Of a stretch of 64,000 nucleotides of DNA, positions 30,370 to 42,597 are shown piece after piece; positions within the stretch are counted from its first letter, which is position 1, and each line of letters starts with the position of its first letter. Position numbers and translations under genes: made by a program. A model generated the notes under the pieces. It saw nothing but the letters and a program-made list of their open reading frames with translations. It was not told the origin of the DNA and did no database searches. Source of the DNA: Xiphydria camelus (lineage: Eukaryota > Arthropoda > Insecta > Hymenoptera > Xiphydriidae); assembly GCA_963678675.1 (NCBI GenBank), contig OY783195.1, positions 19,920,912 to 19,984,911 on the forward strand. Direction: 5' to 3'.

Positions 30370-32060
30370 ATGTCGAAACTTATCACAACAATGATAAATA
30401 ATGATTTATCATGGTTAAAAATCCGAAAAATAAACAGTTTACTATCAAGAAACGTATACCAAAGATCCAATATTAAACTGATTAAATCTTACGAGCGGCT
30501 CTTGGTCGGGAATGCCAAAATCTCACTAAGTATCGCTGCAAAAATTATGAAGCAGTGTGATTTAACAACAATTCCCGAGACCAATATAGTCGAATCGCTC
30601 CAAATATGCCAGGTCAGTTGTTGTAGCTGTTCTGTACAATCGTAAAACAAACGACTCTCGCTAATGCAGTAAAAACAGTATAAAAATGAGGGCAGTATCT
30701 AGCGTTTCTAAAGACCACGCGTAATTTGAAAATAGTGTTTAACATGAAATATATGACTTTTCAGGAATTACACTTCAAGAAAGAAAACATTACTGGTATC
30801 ACACTTATTGAAAATAAGTCCATTTATACTGAAGCAGCGAACTTACTTAATGCAGGAGATCGGAAGCTCTGTCATCCCAGCAGCATTGGTGGCATAGTAT
30901 GTTTTTAATTTCTATTGACAAGAGATGCCTAAATACACAAAGAATTTACGATAACTATAATATTAAAAAATATCTCAACTACACACCTCTAAGTAAACAC
31001 TCTATTTACTCAACTTTTTTACTCCTAGTTTCCCGCTAACAATGAGATATTATCTGAATCTTACTTCAAAGCGTATACGAACATGAGCCCTCGATGCGAA
31101 CATTGCTCAGAATTTACTGAGTTACGTCGAGAAACCTCCACCACATATTCCGCCTTTGGAGATATCTGACAAAAACTTAACGATACACGATTATCATACC
31201 AAATGTCTACAGTATTACTTGAGCTGGAGGTTAAAGTTAAATCCCAATCAAGTTGAATATATTTGGAATACTTACCCAAGCTTAAAGTACAAAAGCTTCA
31301 GACTGATTAAAGAGGTGATACGTATACTGGAGGATGACATTGGTTTCAGTCTGAGCAAGGTAATTACAAATAAACAGTTCAAATTCTCACGATGCGGCAT
31401 CTTTGCGACGCTGCAACGCTGGTGAGATTCTAGTGCTTGGATCATTTGACCGAATAAACGTAAATTGCTTGGTTGGCACGTTTTAGGATGTGAGAAAATG
31501 CTCGCTCTTGTCATATCTGTTATGTCGTTACAACTTGGACTGCAGCTTTATGTATCACTTCACAATGAATTATCAATCAATTATTTGAGAAAGTAGCGTG
31601 TGTAAGTCTAAAATTATCATGTGAATTATTTAACAGTATTGGGTTTACATTGCAGATACAAGCAAACATGTATTTACGCTACAGCGACCCTGAGAATATT
31701 CAAATAATTGCAAAGTTGAAAATGGGAGCTGGCATTGACTTGAAGAGTTTAGTCAAAAAGAATCCCGTTATACTTAAAATGACTGTAAAAACCATACAAG
31801 AAAAGCTAGACTACTTAAAGAAGAATAACATACCTGATACGGCTATACAAAAAATTCCACGAATCATGGGATTAAGTACCAAAACTTTGAAAAAGAGAAT
31901 GGATGATATGGAGAAAATTCCTGAGCTCCATGTTTTGAGAAACCATCCCAGATTTCTGTATTTGCTCTGCAGTCATGTCAAAGGTACACAACGATTGGCA
32001 TACCTTGATCAGATGAAGATGAAACATGCTAGTCTGAATATCTTAACTCTTAACTTCTAG
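30370..32060 (+). CDS. mTERF-family mitochondrial transcription termination factor
   Basis: Predicted exons: 30370-30612 (81 codons, basic N-terminus likely to target mitochondria, donor GTCAGT), 30765-30896 (acceptor TTTTCAG, donor GTATGT), about 31090-31361 (frame DANIAQNLLSY...SWRLKLNPNQVEYIW, donor GTAATT) and 31654-32060 (acceptor TTGCAG, phase 0). The last exon has two clear mTERF repeats: DLKSLVKKNPVILKM then KLDYLKKNNIPDTAI, and IPRIMGLSTKTLKKRM then HPRFLYLL. mTERF proteins bind mitochondrial DNA and stop or pace transcription. The joint of exons 2 and 3 does not read in one frame without a further splice or a 1-bp change, and the C-terminus ends abruptly (LNILTLNF). It could be a truncated or duplicated copy rather than the working gene. 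Confidence 0.65.
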
Positions 32061-32324
32061 AAAGCTATTTGAGAAGTAAACTTACTTTGAAACTATCTAG
32101 TCTTTTAGTCTCACAGAATAGCGCGATGTATATTTTCTAAAAAAAAAAGGTTCAACTGCATTTGCAATGTTACGCATAACATAGTTGTACGTCAACTCGT
32201 ATCGTTTCTCTTCTCGATTTGCAATATCGGGATCAGGTAAAAGACACGGGGTTGACCTCATCGAAATATTGCACGTGGAATTGAATCGTGATAAAAAGTA
32301 ATATATTTCTTGAAAAGTAATGTA

Positions 32325-32660
32325 TTTCATGTTAAACACTATTTTCAAATTACGCGTGGTCTTTAGAAACGCTAGATACTGCCCTCATTTTTATACTGTT
32401 CTTACTGCATTAGCGAGGGTCGTTTGTTTTACGATCGTACAGAACAGCTATAAAAACTGACCTGGCACATTTGGAGCGATTCGACTATATTGCTCTCGGG
32501 AATTGTTGTTAAATCACACTGCTTCATAATTTTTGCAGCGATACTTGGTGAGATTTTGGCATTCTCGACCAAGAGCCGCTCGTAAGATTTAATCAGTTTA
32601 ATATTGGATCTTTGGTATACGTTTCTTGATAGTAAACTGTTTATTTTTCGGATTTTTAAC
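32325..32660 (-). pseudogene. Inverted duplicate of mTERF exon 1 and intron 1
   Basis: Reverse complement of about 30405-30770, from LSWLKIRKINSLLSRN through IVESLQMCQ and the GTCAGT donor to the next acceptor. The start codon and promoter side are missing, because the copy stops at 32660 where a GC-rich block begins. A few residue changes (G to E, L to P) show it is not brand new. Confidence 0.8.
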
Positions 32661-32661
32661 C

Positions 32662-33065
32662 ATGATAACCCGGGTTCCCTAATCTCCGTAAAGGAGAGCG
32701 GGGAACATTGGGTGAGCTCTAACCGGGCGCGTCTCCAGGTGGCGGATAGGAGGATGGCCAGGTGACTGAAGTGGGCCCTGTTGGGGCCCATGGAAGACCC
32801 TGGTTAGCGGGTGCCATACAGCACTCCGGGCGATATTAAAATCGCCTCAGGGGAGCTAAAGCCCTGCCGCGGACCAGCTCCCCAAGCTAAGACGTAAGCT
32901 ATCGTACCGAAAGCTGGATGGCACTGGGGTTACAGTGCATAGAACGATGCCCTTGGGGAACAAGGCGACACCCCATTGTATTTAGCCTTACCCTCGTATG
33001 GCAGGCTCTGCGGGGGCGGACAGCTTCATTCCTGCCTGCCCCATCCGGGGGGAGGGGGGCTTCTG
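32662..33065. mobile_element. GC-rich block, possible 5' part of a non-LTR retrotransposon
   Basis: About 400 bp of GC-rich sequence in AT-rich surroundings. Phrases such as GGTTAGCGGGTGCCATACAG, GGGGAGCTAAAGCCCTGCCG and a run of G near 33050 resemble leaders of R1/I-group non-LTR elements. No ORF or poly(A) supports this, so the call is tentative. Confidence 0.35.
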
Positions 33066-34890
33066 CAAGGAGGAGTATTCGCTGGCAAATTTAGTTTCCG
33101 AGCATTTTCTTGTTTGGGACTTTGGATTAACTCTTTCGCTGCTCTAGATGTATAAATACGTCTCTGTGTCCAGGACTGGTCTAGGTGTAGGTAGGTTGTA
33201 CGTTTCTCCTGGAAAATTATTTATAACGGCAGGCTGCTATTGCTGTGCTAATACGCTAAAACAGCAGATGTATACGAGCTAATTCCAGCCAAGCAGCCAC
33301 CATGAAAAGTTAAGGGGGGTCTATGAGTATGTTCTTTTTTTGTGAATAAATACAATAAATAAATACACAACGGTAGAAAAACTGCTGCACGGTGGTCACG
33401 CTCCTGGGAAGTAATTCAGCAGTGAAAAGGTTAAGTAATTTGGCGCTTTTTCCGGAAACTTAATTTTATTAAAGAGGTAAAATTTCTCAAAGCAGTTTCT
33501 AAACATTGGAAAAACGATTAATTGAATATCTACTAACAAAAATTGTTTGGCAACTGAAAGTAACACTGAGCACTAATGGGTTAAAAAAGTTATATTTTTC
33601 ATTGATTTAGTCTTTTGAAATAATCTCTTGATACACTGATGGCAAAATGTTAGCAGAATATTAGCAATGTAGCAATATCTTTTAGCAGCTACTGCCTTAG
33701 ATTTGTACTTCCTAGATGTGGTTTTCGACAGTATGTTAATAGTTTAGCGATAGCAAACTGTTGGTATACTGCCTATGCAGATGACTCTTAAGTGATTTTG
33801 GAGAGGGTGAGGAGAGGAGAGATGGAGATTATGAAATTCTTCTATGCTTATTGATCACTGATTACTTATCTAGTCTGTAATGTTACAGATTATATGATTA
33901 TTAATCGAATTGTTGCAGACCAGGAACAAATATTCAAAACTTGGAATTGTACAGACATTTCAAAGTATTGAGAGAGAAGCAGCCATTTCAATTAATATTT
34001 TATTCCATACTGGCATCTCAATGAATCAAGGAACTGCAGCAGCAGCTGTAAAGATTTTAGAGCAAATTATAGGCTAGATCAGCATATCTACACATTGGCT
34101 TAAAATTTCTTTCAGATTGCTTGTGGATTTTTATCCTTGTACACACACATACACACACACACAATAAGGTAGACGACAATGATGTAAAGAATCAATATCT
34201 TAAAAACCGGGAACATTCCGGGTAAGATTGATCAATTTTGTTACTATTAAATAGAATTAATTGAGAATATCCTTTGATTTATTTATTATCTTGTAATTAT
34301 TTGATGGTTTCTACATCTAAACTTAAGATAAGGATGTATAAGTATCAATTTTGTGTCTCTTCATCTCGTGAATTAATGTTACTCTATGACAGAGAAAGGA
34401 TTTTAGTGCTGGAAGGTTTGAACCATCACAGCATCTAAAATTTCTTCAGGAGCATCTGCAGTATGCCGCTATTGATTTACATTCTCTCTATCATACATGG
34501 GGTCGAAGATAAGTGATGATAGAATTGACTGTGTTTGGACGTGAAGAATATCTGAATGAGGTGTTGGAAGGATTGGATATTTTGTGATAATGTAATACAC
34601 GATAAAACTGATGAGCTCATGTGGAAAAATTTATATTCAGGTCTTATTGTTTTTACATTATTCTTTCTATGGTAACTGTATTGATTGATACGGCTGAAAT
34701 AAATTAGATATATCAAACCTGAATTCATAACGATTTGTTCGAATCTATGTTCAATTTGATATACATATTGATATACTGATACAATATATCCATATTGAAT
34801 CAGAACATGGTGTTTTGATGTAATATACTCGAGAGGTTATAGGGGAATAACACCTGGCATATGCTTTAGGGTAAACACTCTTATGGTAGG
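33066..34890. other. No gene seen, AT-rich; short (CA)n at 34141-34163
   Basis: A dinucleotide repeat and scattered AT-rich sequence. Short frames here have no recognisable content. Confidence 0.5.
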
Positions 34891-34892
34891 TT

Positions 34893-35393
34893 TTGTTAAG
34901 AGCCCTCAAACGTGAGGAACAGGGTAAAAAGGCAAGGACATTTTGCGTGCTATGTTCTCTTAAATGAAATGCCAAATAATTAAAACACAGCTTACTCAAT
35001 TAAATTCTTCGATTGCTAGTGGATGACACGATCTTAACAGAATCGAAGTTTATAGCAGCAGGGAATAAATAATGTAAAATGGGAATCGCGATTGATAGAT
35101 ACAACCGAGACGAGACACCGAGATAAAAATGTTCAATTATTCTACATTCGGGTGTCTCGTTTCGGTTGGAGCTGTCAATCTACCATATTCCCATTTTAAA
35201 TTATTTATTTCTTGCTATTGCAAGCTTCTTCCCTGTTGAGCTTGTATTACCCGCTAATCATCAAGCAAAAGTTTAATCTGGTAAGAGTGTATTTATTTAT
35301 TTGGCCTTTTATTTAAGAAAAAGTAGAGAGTAAAATTTCCTCGCCTTTTTACCCTTGCCTTTACACCGTTCCTCACGTTCGAGAACCCTTAAC
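34893..35393. repeat. Foldback repeat with inner hairpin
   Basis: Outer arms GTTAAGAGCCCTCAAACGTG near 34893 and its diverged complement at 35375-35393. Inner hairpin about 35053-35226 (AATGGGAATCGCGATTGATA against TGTCAATCTACCATATTCCC). Arms are diverged, so an old element. Confidence 0.65.
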
Positions 35394-36150
35394 TGCGTTT
35401 TCATGTGTTGCCATGTGAATGCTGCGACTGAAATGAAGAAAAGGTACCTTTAGCTTAGGGTTGAAGAAAATAGTGTGTAGCCTAGAGTTTACTACAGCGT
35501 ATTATCCCTCATCTTTGTTACAATAATCTCGAATAGTAGTTTGCGATGACGCATTACAAGTAAAATACTTTTAGATTCAATATATTGTTAAAATCTGTAT
35601 AATAGTTTTACGAGCAATAAAAAAGAGAACAATGAAAATATAGCAGAATTCTCTTAAAACTTAAATATCCAGTATCTTATTTTCCTCGTTTACAGATCAA
35701 GTCTTGTGTAAAGGCTTGTAACAGATTTTTAGGCATATAAATAAATAATGCGTCTATTTATAATAATAAAGACATTCTATTTCACTCCCCTGGGCGACAC
35801 TGGCTGTACGGAATGGATCTGCATCCTTCGTTATACCTTTACGTCAACAAAAGATAGAGGTACATTTGGTGCAGCATCAGTATCAGCTAATGCTGGAAAA
35901 TAATTTACATCTTTTTACCATTTATAAATATTGTAACACATAAGGTAAGTTACATTGTTAATAGCGCAGACTTACAGTATTTTCTTCCACTGTATAGATA
36001 TATATATTTACATCTAACAACAAGGTGCTATGGATACTGGTTGATTTCCTGGCAATTTATAATAGCCTAATATTTACGCAGGAACTTGCCAGCGAAATTA
36101 TAGAAATTTAATATAGGTACCTTGTGCTATTCACGCAAGCTTATGGAACG
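35394..36150. other. No gene seen
   Basis: AT-rich; nothing recognisable. Confidence 0.5.
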
Positions 36151-36156
36151 TGTTAA

Positions 36157-36286
36157 CCCTTTGTGGCCCAAATTATTTTTGTTGGGGGGACCCCCCCCAC
36201 ATGTGGTTCCAACCAGCGCTTACTGGTACAGTAGAAACAAATTTTGAATATGTGGTTCCAAGTGATCACCACTGGACCACAAAGGG
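36157..36286. mobile_element. 130-bp piggyBac-type MITE, TTAA target duplication
   Basis: CCCTTTGTGG...CCACAAAGGG flanked by TTAA at 36153-36156 and 36287-36290. CCC ends with a TTAA target are the piggyBac hallmark. Confidence 0.85.
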
Positions 36287-36782
36287 TTAAGTTAATAAGA
36301 ACTAGTACCTGTGCAATGGGGGGTATATATCGCTGCTTTGCTTTAAGAGAGGCACAATTAAAAATATCGTTTTTGCGTTTTGTGTATATAATAATAAACT
36401 GCTTACTTTATTGACCTTTATCATAAAAAACAGGCATATTTCTGTTGCCAGTCGTTTTCCGCTAGAGTGCACATTTCTTATAACATTTTTACTTTTCACA
36501 TTTCTAAAACTCGTTCCTTGTAAAATTATCATATTTCGAGTTACGCCCCTCTCAAAGCAAAGCAGCGATATACATATATGCTGACTACACATTTGGAAAA
36601 CAAATAAGAATATAGCTTTCAAAGAAAGGGTGGCAATTGCCATTAATGTAAAGCAAGATGTAATATTCCATACATTTTGAGTTGAGATTAGAGACAATGT
36701 TAGTACCTATAGGGTTACCTGTATATACATGCAGTCTAAAAATAAACATCACTTCGTATATATACAATACATATCTATATTA

Positions 36783-36856
36783 GGTGTACAACTTTGCTTT
36801 CGCCGTGTTCCTGGCGTAATAGATAGCAAAACACGGCGGAAGCAAAGTTGTACATC
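36783..36856. mobile_element. 74-bp hairpin MITE, TA flanks
   Basis: GTGTACAACTTTGCTTTCGC and inverted partner with a 19-bp loop; TA at 36781-36782 and 36857-36858. Confidence 0.75.
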
Positions 36857-36859
36857 TAT

Positions 36860-37330
36860 TATATACATACATATATATGTATATATAAGAAATGTTTATT
36901 TTTACCTATATACTTATACCTATACATACATATATCTATACATAAGTAAATATTTATTCATTCCAAATGTTTAGAGCAAAAATTGTATGTATATCTAGGG
37001 CTGTACAATAGTACTTAGTATTGGAATAAGTACTTATTTCTATCTTATGACAGCAATGTAATTTCACAAACAATATATCGGCTTATTATTATTTACTACA
37101 ATTGACGGTAAACTATACTTTTACACTTTACTTCAATATAGCAATCAATACATTGAAATACGTCCACGGAGGCGTATCGCATAAGCCATGGAGTTTATTA
37201 AGCCTAATAATCCTTTTTTTTTCGTTATACCTACTATATGATGATATCTAGCATTCCTTCGTTCGAAGCAACTAGAAACTAGCGGTGCTTCCCTTATTGT
37301 AAGGGGTTATTTACGAAGATAGTTTCGTTC
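36860..37330. other. Low-complexity TA/ATAC-rich and intergenic sequence
   Basis: TATA/CATA-rich to about 36960, then unremarkable. Confidence 0.5.
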
Positions 37331-37966
37331 AGCTTTGGGGTAGGTATAGAAGGAAGGCGCGTACCGTAAAACATTCAAGGCGCCACGCCCGCCCCACCGT
37401 ATAGTCGCGAGGGTGGAGGCGCAGATGTGCGGGAGCAAAGTTCGGCGCGCAGCCGCTCGCCGCGTTTTATGCAACCAGTCTTGCTCAGGAGCGAGCGACC
37501 CTGCTCCCGGCCCTTAACAGCGAGCTGTGTTGCGCACTGTCTTACCGTATTATCTACGTTCAATCGTCGTCAGTCTCGCGTCCACGTCATGTTTCAGTAA
37601 CGTTGGTACATAGTCGGTTTGACGAGTCGGTTCTCGTGTTTTCGCTGGGCCTGGACATTCGTCGTAGTGGTCATCCGTCACTCTGTAGGCGACGAAGGCG
37701 GTGTCGATCGACGAGTAACCTGCAAGTGCGTGACGCCGGAACTGCTAAAACCGCGAATGCTAGTGACATGCAAGTGACGTTAGTGACAGTGTGAAACGGC
37801 GACTGTGATCGCGGTGTAGTAGGCAAGCCGCTAGAACGGGCAAGGCTCCGGAAGTTTCGCCTCGTGTCTACGATCACGGCGGGAAAGTCGTTGACGGAGG
37901 CTCGAGTGGAGTCGAACGCGCTAGCTATCGCGGCAACGTTGATATACACTCGTACTTGTCGCCACT
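37331..37966 (+). promoter_or_regulatory. CASK: CASK promoter and 5' untranslated region (CpG-rich)
   Basis: GC and CpG content rise sharply from about 37360 up to the CASK ATG. TCAGTC at 37568-37573 and TTCAGTAACG near 37591 are initiator-like; no TATA box is nearby, so the promoter looks dispersed, as for housekeeping or neuronal genes. Start site not proven. Confidence 0.6.
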
Positions 37967-38026
37967 ATGGCGGAGGACGAGGTGCTCTTTGATGATGTTT
38001 ACGAGCTCTGCGAGATTATCGGAAAG
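37967..38026 (+). CDS. CASK: CASK exon 1 (calcium/calmodulin-dependent serine protein kinase, MAGUK)
   Basis: The ATG opens MAEDEVLFDDVYELCE and the exon closes with IIGK just before GTGAGTAAG (38027). This is the highly conserved start of CASK, the beginning of its CaM-kinase-like domain; the glycine-rich loop would start in exon 2. CASK is a membrane-associated guanylate kinase with CaMK, L27, PDZ, SH3 and GuK domains that works at synapses and cell junctions. Only 20 codons are present here. The rest of the gene lies to the right, beyond the window or in exons I did not find. Confidence 0.92.
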
Positions 38027-38164
38027 TGAGTAAGATAGAAATGTAAAAATATACGTGGTACATGATACACATGCGTAGATAAAGAAAGATGGAAAGGGAC
38101 GAAAATTGTGTGGCTATGGTAGGAAGAGGGGGTAAGAGTCGATTTCAAATATAGGTACTTCCGG

Positions 38165-38365
38165 CGTCACGGATTCTGTCGCGTGACTTTTTAAAATATT
38201 ATTTTTAGACGTACTAACCAATGATCAATCAATTCGCGCTTGCACTAATCAGGGCAAACGCCGTCGTAGTTAACGAGAGCATGAGAATTGTTCATTGGCT
38301 AGTATGTTTAAAAATGATACTTTAAAAAGTTACCAGCGACAGAATCCATGACGTCTGGAGACCTG
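38165..38365. mobile_element. MITE family M3, copy 2
   Basis: GGCGTCACGGATTCTGTCGC and inverted CCAGCGACAGAATCCATGAC; interior ACGTACTAACCAATGA matches the copy at 23901-24114. Confidence 0.75.
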
Positions 38366-40082
38366 CACACAAACTACGTCATGAAAACCTTTTTCTGAAA
38401 TGACCGAGTGACATCGTTGGTCATTCGCTATACTGGAATTTTTGACGTGACGTCTAGGTCTTCCCTCGTATCTCTACTTTCGTGGAAATGTCTCTCGCAG
38501 CGATAGCTGGTGAGATGGTAAGGTGACCTGTAGTTACGCGTTTGGGTGGAAGCCAGAGATCGCGAGTCACGCGATTGGTCTGTACATTGTTGACAATATA
38601 ATGCTGTCAGGTGGAGTCTCCCTTGTGGCGTACCATGGGCTATTAATTTGTTATTGATTCAATTGGTTGACGGGAAATCCCAAAGTACGCTGTCGTTTAT
38701 TATCTTTGTGGGTTTCACGTTAATGAATTGTGTCCATATAGAGGAGGGATTGTTCGTTGTATAAAACTCCGAGTTTTTCTCTTATAGAACTTCTCCTTAT
38801 CCTACTCTGTACCGTTGAATGATAACTTATCATTCATCGCCTGTACCCGGATGCTGCAAACAGTCTATATACCTACGTGTAAAGCCGCTACTCCTCAGCC
38901 GACTTGTTCATTATGTACTTCATTACGCATGTATCCCTATTCGTTTTTAATAGAATCTCTGACAAGATTGTTGCAAGCTTACCAGGTTCTCGCCGAAGAA
39001 AGTGTAATGCCGGGTTTACACGCTTGGCACTTGCCACAAACTCCAAGCTTTCATAGCCTGAAAACCGAGACCTCATGTACCGAGACTTCGAGTTTTGTTT
39101 TCAATTAGAAAATTACGAAATTTATTTTTTAAAAATATTGAGATCATTAGGCAATATCTGAAGCTTTAAAATAAAAAAAAAGTATTAAAAAATTTCAATT
39201 TTTCACTAAGAAAACGTTAGTTTTTAACTGGGGTGTAGAGGTGTACACCCCAGGTGAGCTTTTATGTTTCAAAAACCCACGTGAGTAACGAAGGGTTAAG
39301 GGGAGTCTATCAAGATTGTTGCAGTTGGTAATCTGTTAAAAATTCCGCGAACCGCTCTCATTTAATTCTTGATGACTTTTGCTGAGTAAAATGTATTATA
39401 AACCATTTAGGATGATCGATTACATACCGAAAATAGGTTTTTATAAAATATTATGACTGAAAATTTATTAGTGAGTTATTAAAATCGCAGGCGATTCTCT
39501 CTCACAACCATTATGGCTGACGAGGTTTGAAATTAATTTGACAGACACTGACACTGTTCGGTATATTAGACATGTTGTGTACTTACGGAGAATGAGAGGT
39601 TATTGCCGGTATGTGGTCTGCTACGCATTATCGATTCCAATGCATTTCAACTTAGTGTTTTCTTCTCATAATGACTTATTTGTCAGCGTGTGACTGATAC
39701 AGTAACGGATCATTTTACTGACATGTAGTAAATATTTTGGTTTAGACCATTCGTGCAAGTGCTACATGTCATTTATAGACGTAATGATAATTACACTACT
39801 AATTCACGCTGAACGTCAAACAATTATCAAAATACGTGGAATGGAACAAATGCTAGTTTTGCGTAGAAAAATGTAGTTATAAGTGTAGGGATAAAACGCA
39901 TTTTTAATGTTCAAAAGTCGCTAAGGCCTTTATTTTTTATTCCTTTTCAACGACTTTTTTTTAAAATAATAAATATTAAATTTAGCACAATCGTAAGAGA
40001 GTCGTGTTTTAATTTTATTCCTCCCATTTACCGTAGATTACATAACTGGATGCACGGCAATTTCTACGTCCCACTGTTTAAT
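38366..40082. other. No gene seen
   Basis: AT-rich. A short hairpin-like GGGGTGTAGAGGTGTACACCCC near 39231 and ACGAAGGGTTAA near 39287 look like a decayed relative of the MITE at 40083-40386. Confidence 0.45.
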
Positions 40083-40386
40083 CCTTCGTTGGTGCGGTGG
40101 GGTGTGGTACACCCCAACTATATATATATATATATATGTAATTTTGCACCCACAGCCGAAGCGAGACGTTAAAATGTTCGTTAAAAGGTTTGTTATTTTT
40201 TAGTTAGTTAAGTTAATCGAGCAAGTTTTTGAATAAAACATTTAAATTTGTATTATTCCAACTTAATAAAGTAATTTATAATAACTTTTTCGTTTTTTTA
40301 AATCTTTAAATATGAATTATTGAATGGGGTTTCACAAACCCCACCGCACTACTCACGTTACATTTAGCCACCGCACCAACGGAGGG
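40083..40386. mobile_element. 304-bp MITE with (TA)n inside
   Basis: CCTTCGTTGGTGCGGTGG and inverted CCACCGCACCAACGGAGGG. TATATA run near 40120. No ORF. Confidence 0.75.
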
Positions 40387-42090
40387 TAAATCTCCATGCA
40401 AGGAGGACTAAAAATCGAAAATAGATCCTACGTAAGCGATAGTACACCACTTCGCCTTTTTGACTTGCTAAATAAATTATTGGTCTCGTAAAATCCTTAC
40501 AAAGATTGTTCCAAAGAAGAATGAAGAACGCATGCAATTTCTTTAGATCCTGAGTACTTACAAGTGATTGTACAGGATCTAGAAATTTGATTTCAGTTAT
40601 TTTAACAATGGATTCATAATCGGCAATGTCAAGAACCGTTGCATATCATATTTGACGCAAAAGGATTGAATATTAATTTTTTATGGTATATGAATGGGAG
40701 CAATAAAATAAAAAATGGCTCTTACGTTTATTCCAAATTTAACGCTGAGTATTAAAAAGAAAAGAAATTGTTAAAATCAGATAAGAAATGAAAGCTGTAG
40801 CGACTTTTGAACATTGAAAGTGCGTTTGCCGTCCTGTACATTATCTATGCGAAGAATATACGCTTAATTATATCCAATTATGCAAATAAATTATGCTGAA
40901 TAATTTTTTGAATATGCGACATGAAGCAAATGCTACATTCACATGTTAACATATGTTAATTAGAAATGCATAGTTTGCATATCACGTTTTATCATTACTC
41001 GTAATTTACTTTAGATTTTGCAGCTACATAAAATTATGTTATTTTTAACAATAATCTATAACTTTATACCGTAAAATTTGCTGTAATTTATGGGTAATCA
41101 TAATATGTGATGTGTAATCTAAATCTTCTTACGCATGCTTTGAAACCCATTTTTATTTAGTTTGATTTTGGCATAGAATAGTGCCGAAACACAATTAGCT
41201 ATAAATATGTTATGAGAGTTTACAACAAACCATGCCATATAAATTTTCAAATAATACTATTTTCAGTTGATTTTAGTTGGTTGTAATTTTTTATAAAAAG
41301 CTGTAATTTTTCCATGAGAAAGTATAACTTACTTGAAATGATTATAATTAGTTGTAATTCAGAATATAGAGTTATATAATATTATTGTTGTAGTTTTCAT
41401 TAGAACCTTCAACTTTTTACAACTAAGATATAAAAAATCTTTAAAGTTTTAATTGGTTGTCGAAAATGTACTACAAGAAATCACAGCTTATTTAGAATTT
41501 TATTGATTGTACTAAATCGTAGTTAGTAATAAATATTCTTTAAAGTTTATAGAAACTTTTTCCGTTAGAATATATACGGAAGCTTAATTATTTTTATAGT
41601 GATAATTTCTCACTATTACTGCTGTATATATGGGGCATTTCACAAGAAAACGACAAAGCGAAACCCATGGGGGGTCGGGAATTTACTTCATATATTTTTT
41701 TTCTTATAGGGTTTTGGGTTCTAAACATACTCCCAAGTGGATTTTTTTTATTGCCTTTGTTTATATGGGGTACCTCTCGACAATATTGAAAAATGTGATT
41801 TTCAGGGCTAATTTTCGAATAGAAGAAATGATAATTTTAAAAAACTTCAAATACAAAAAGTTTTTCTTTTTGAACGTACTTTCTGGGGAAAAAAATATGC
41901 GGTATTACCAGTACCGGCAGAAATGAAAATAACCACTATTTTTTCGTCTCCTGAAAATACGCCATTTTTGATTTCAAGAAAACAAATTTTTAAATTAATC
42001 TTCAAAGAATTACAAATTCTTTAAGCTGTCACACACCATGGAGTGTTGATTTTTTAATGTTTTATGCACTATTTTAGAGAAAAAACTGAG
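40387..42090. other. No gene seen, strongly AT-rich
   Basis: Nothing recognisable; the small frame at 41630-41926 has biased AT-driven composition and no known motif. Confidence 0.5.
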
Positions 42091-42597
42091 TCATTATTTG
42101 AGGGGCTGAGATTCATAGTGGTGTAAGTCAGATTATCCAGATTTTCCAAAGCAACCGCTTTGTCGTCCCAAAATATACATGTAACCTTTCTTGTTAGCTA
42201 CATCATACGCCCAAATTATAGCAGTACATATTCCGACGGTAATACGCCTCAGAAACTGTAATCTTAACCCTGTAAGGGACCTTGTAGCCATATGGCTACA
42301 ACAAAACTTTAGGTATCCTACAACATTTTCTATGAATTGTACAGCTATTTGTGCAATGTGGACATATGGAAACAACCATTGCGTATACGCTGTTGTGATC
42401 TGCTACCTAGTAGCAAAATCGAGAAATTATTTTTCAACATGTTCGCCACCAGCTGTTCAGTGCTTTGCGTCGTTTGAGTGATACTGTCCCCTTTGGGAGA
42501 TAATTAGGTACCTATGCAAATATAAATATAAAATACATATATCTTATATTACTTTTTTTTATAAACATCTAACCTGCATGACTATATAGTAAAATAA

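Noticed and set aside
36302..36697. 131-codon minus-strand frame
   Set aside because: Overlaps AT-rich intergenic DNA, no recognisable motif, composition typical of chance frames.
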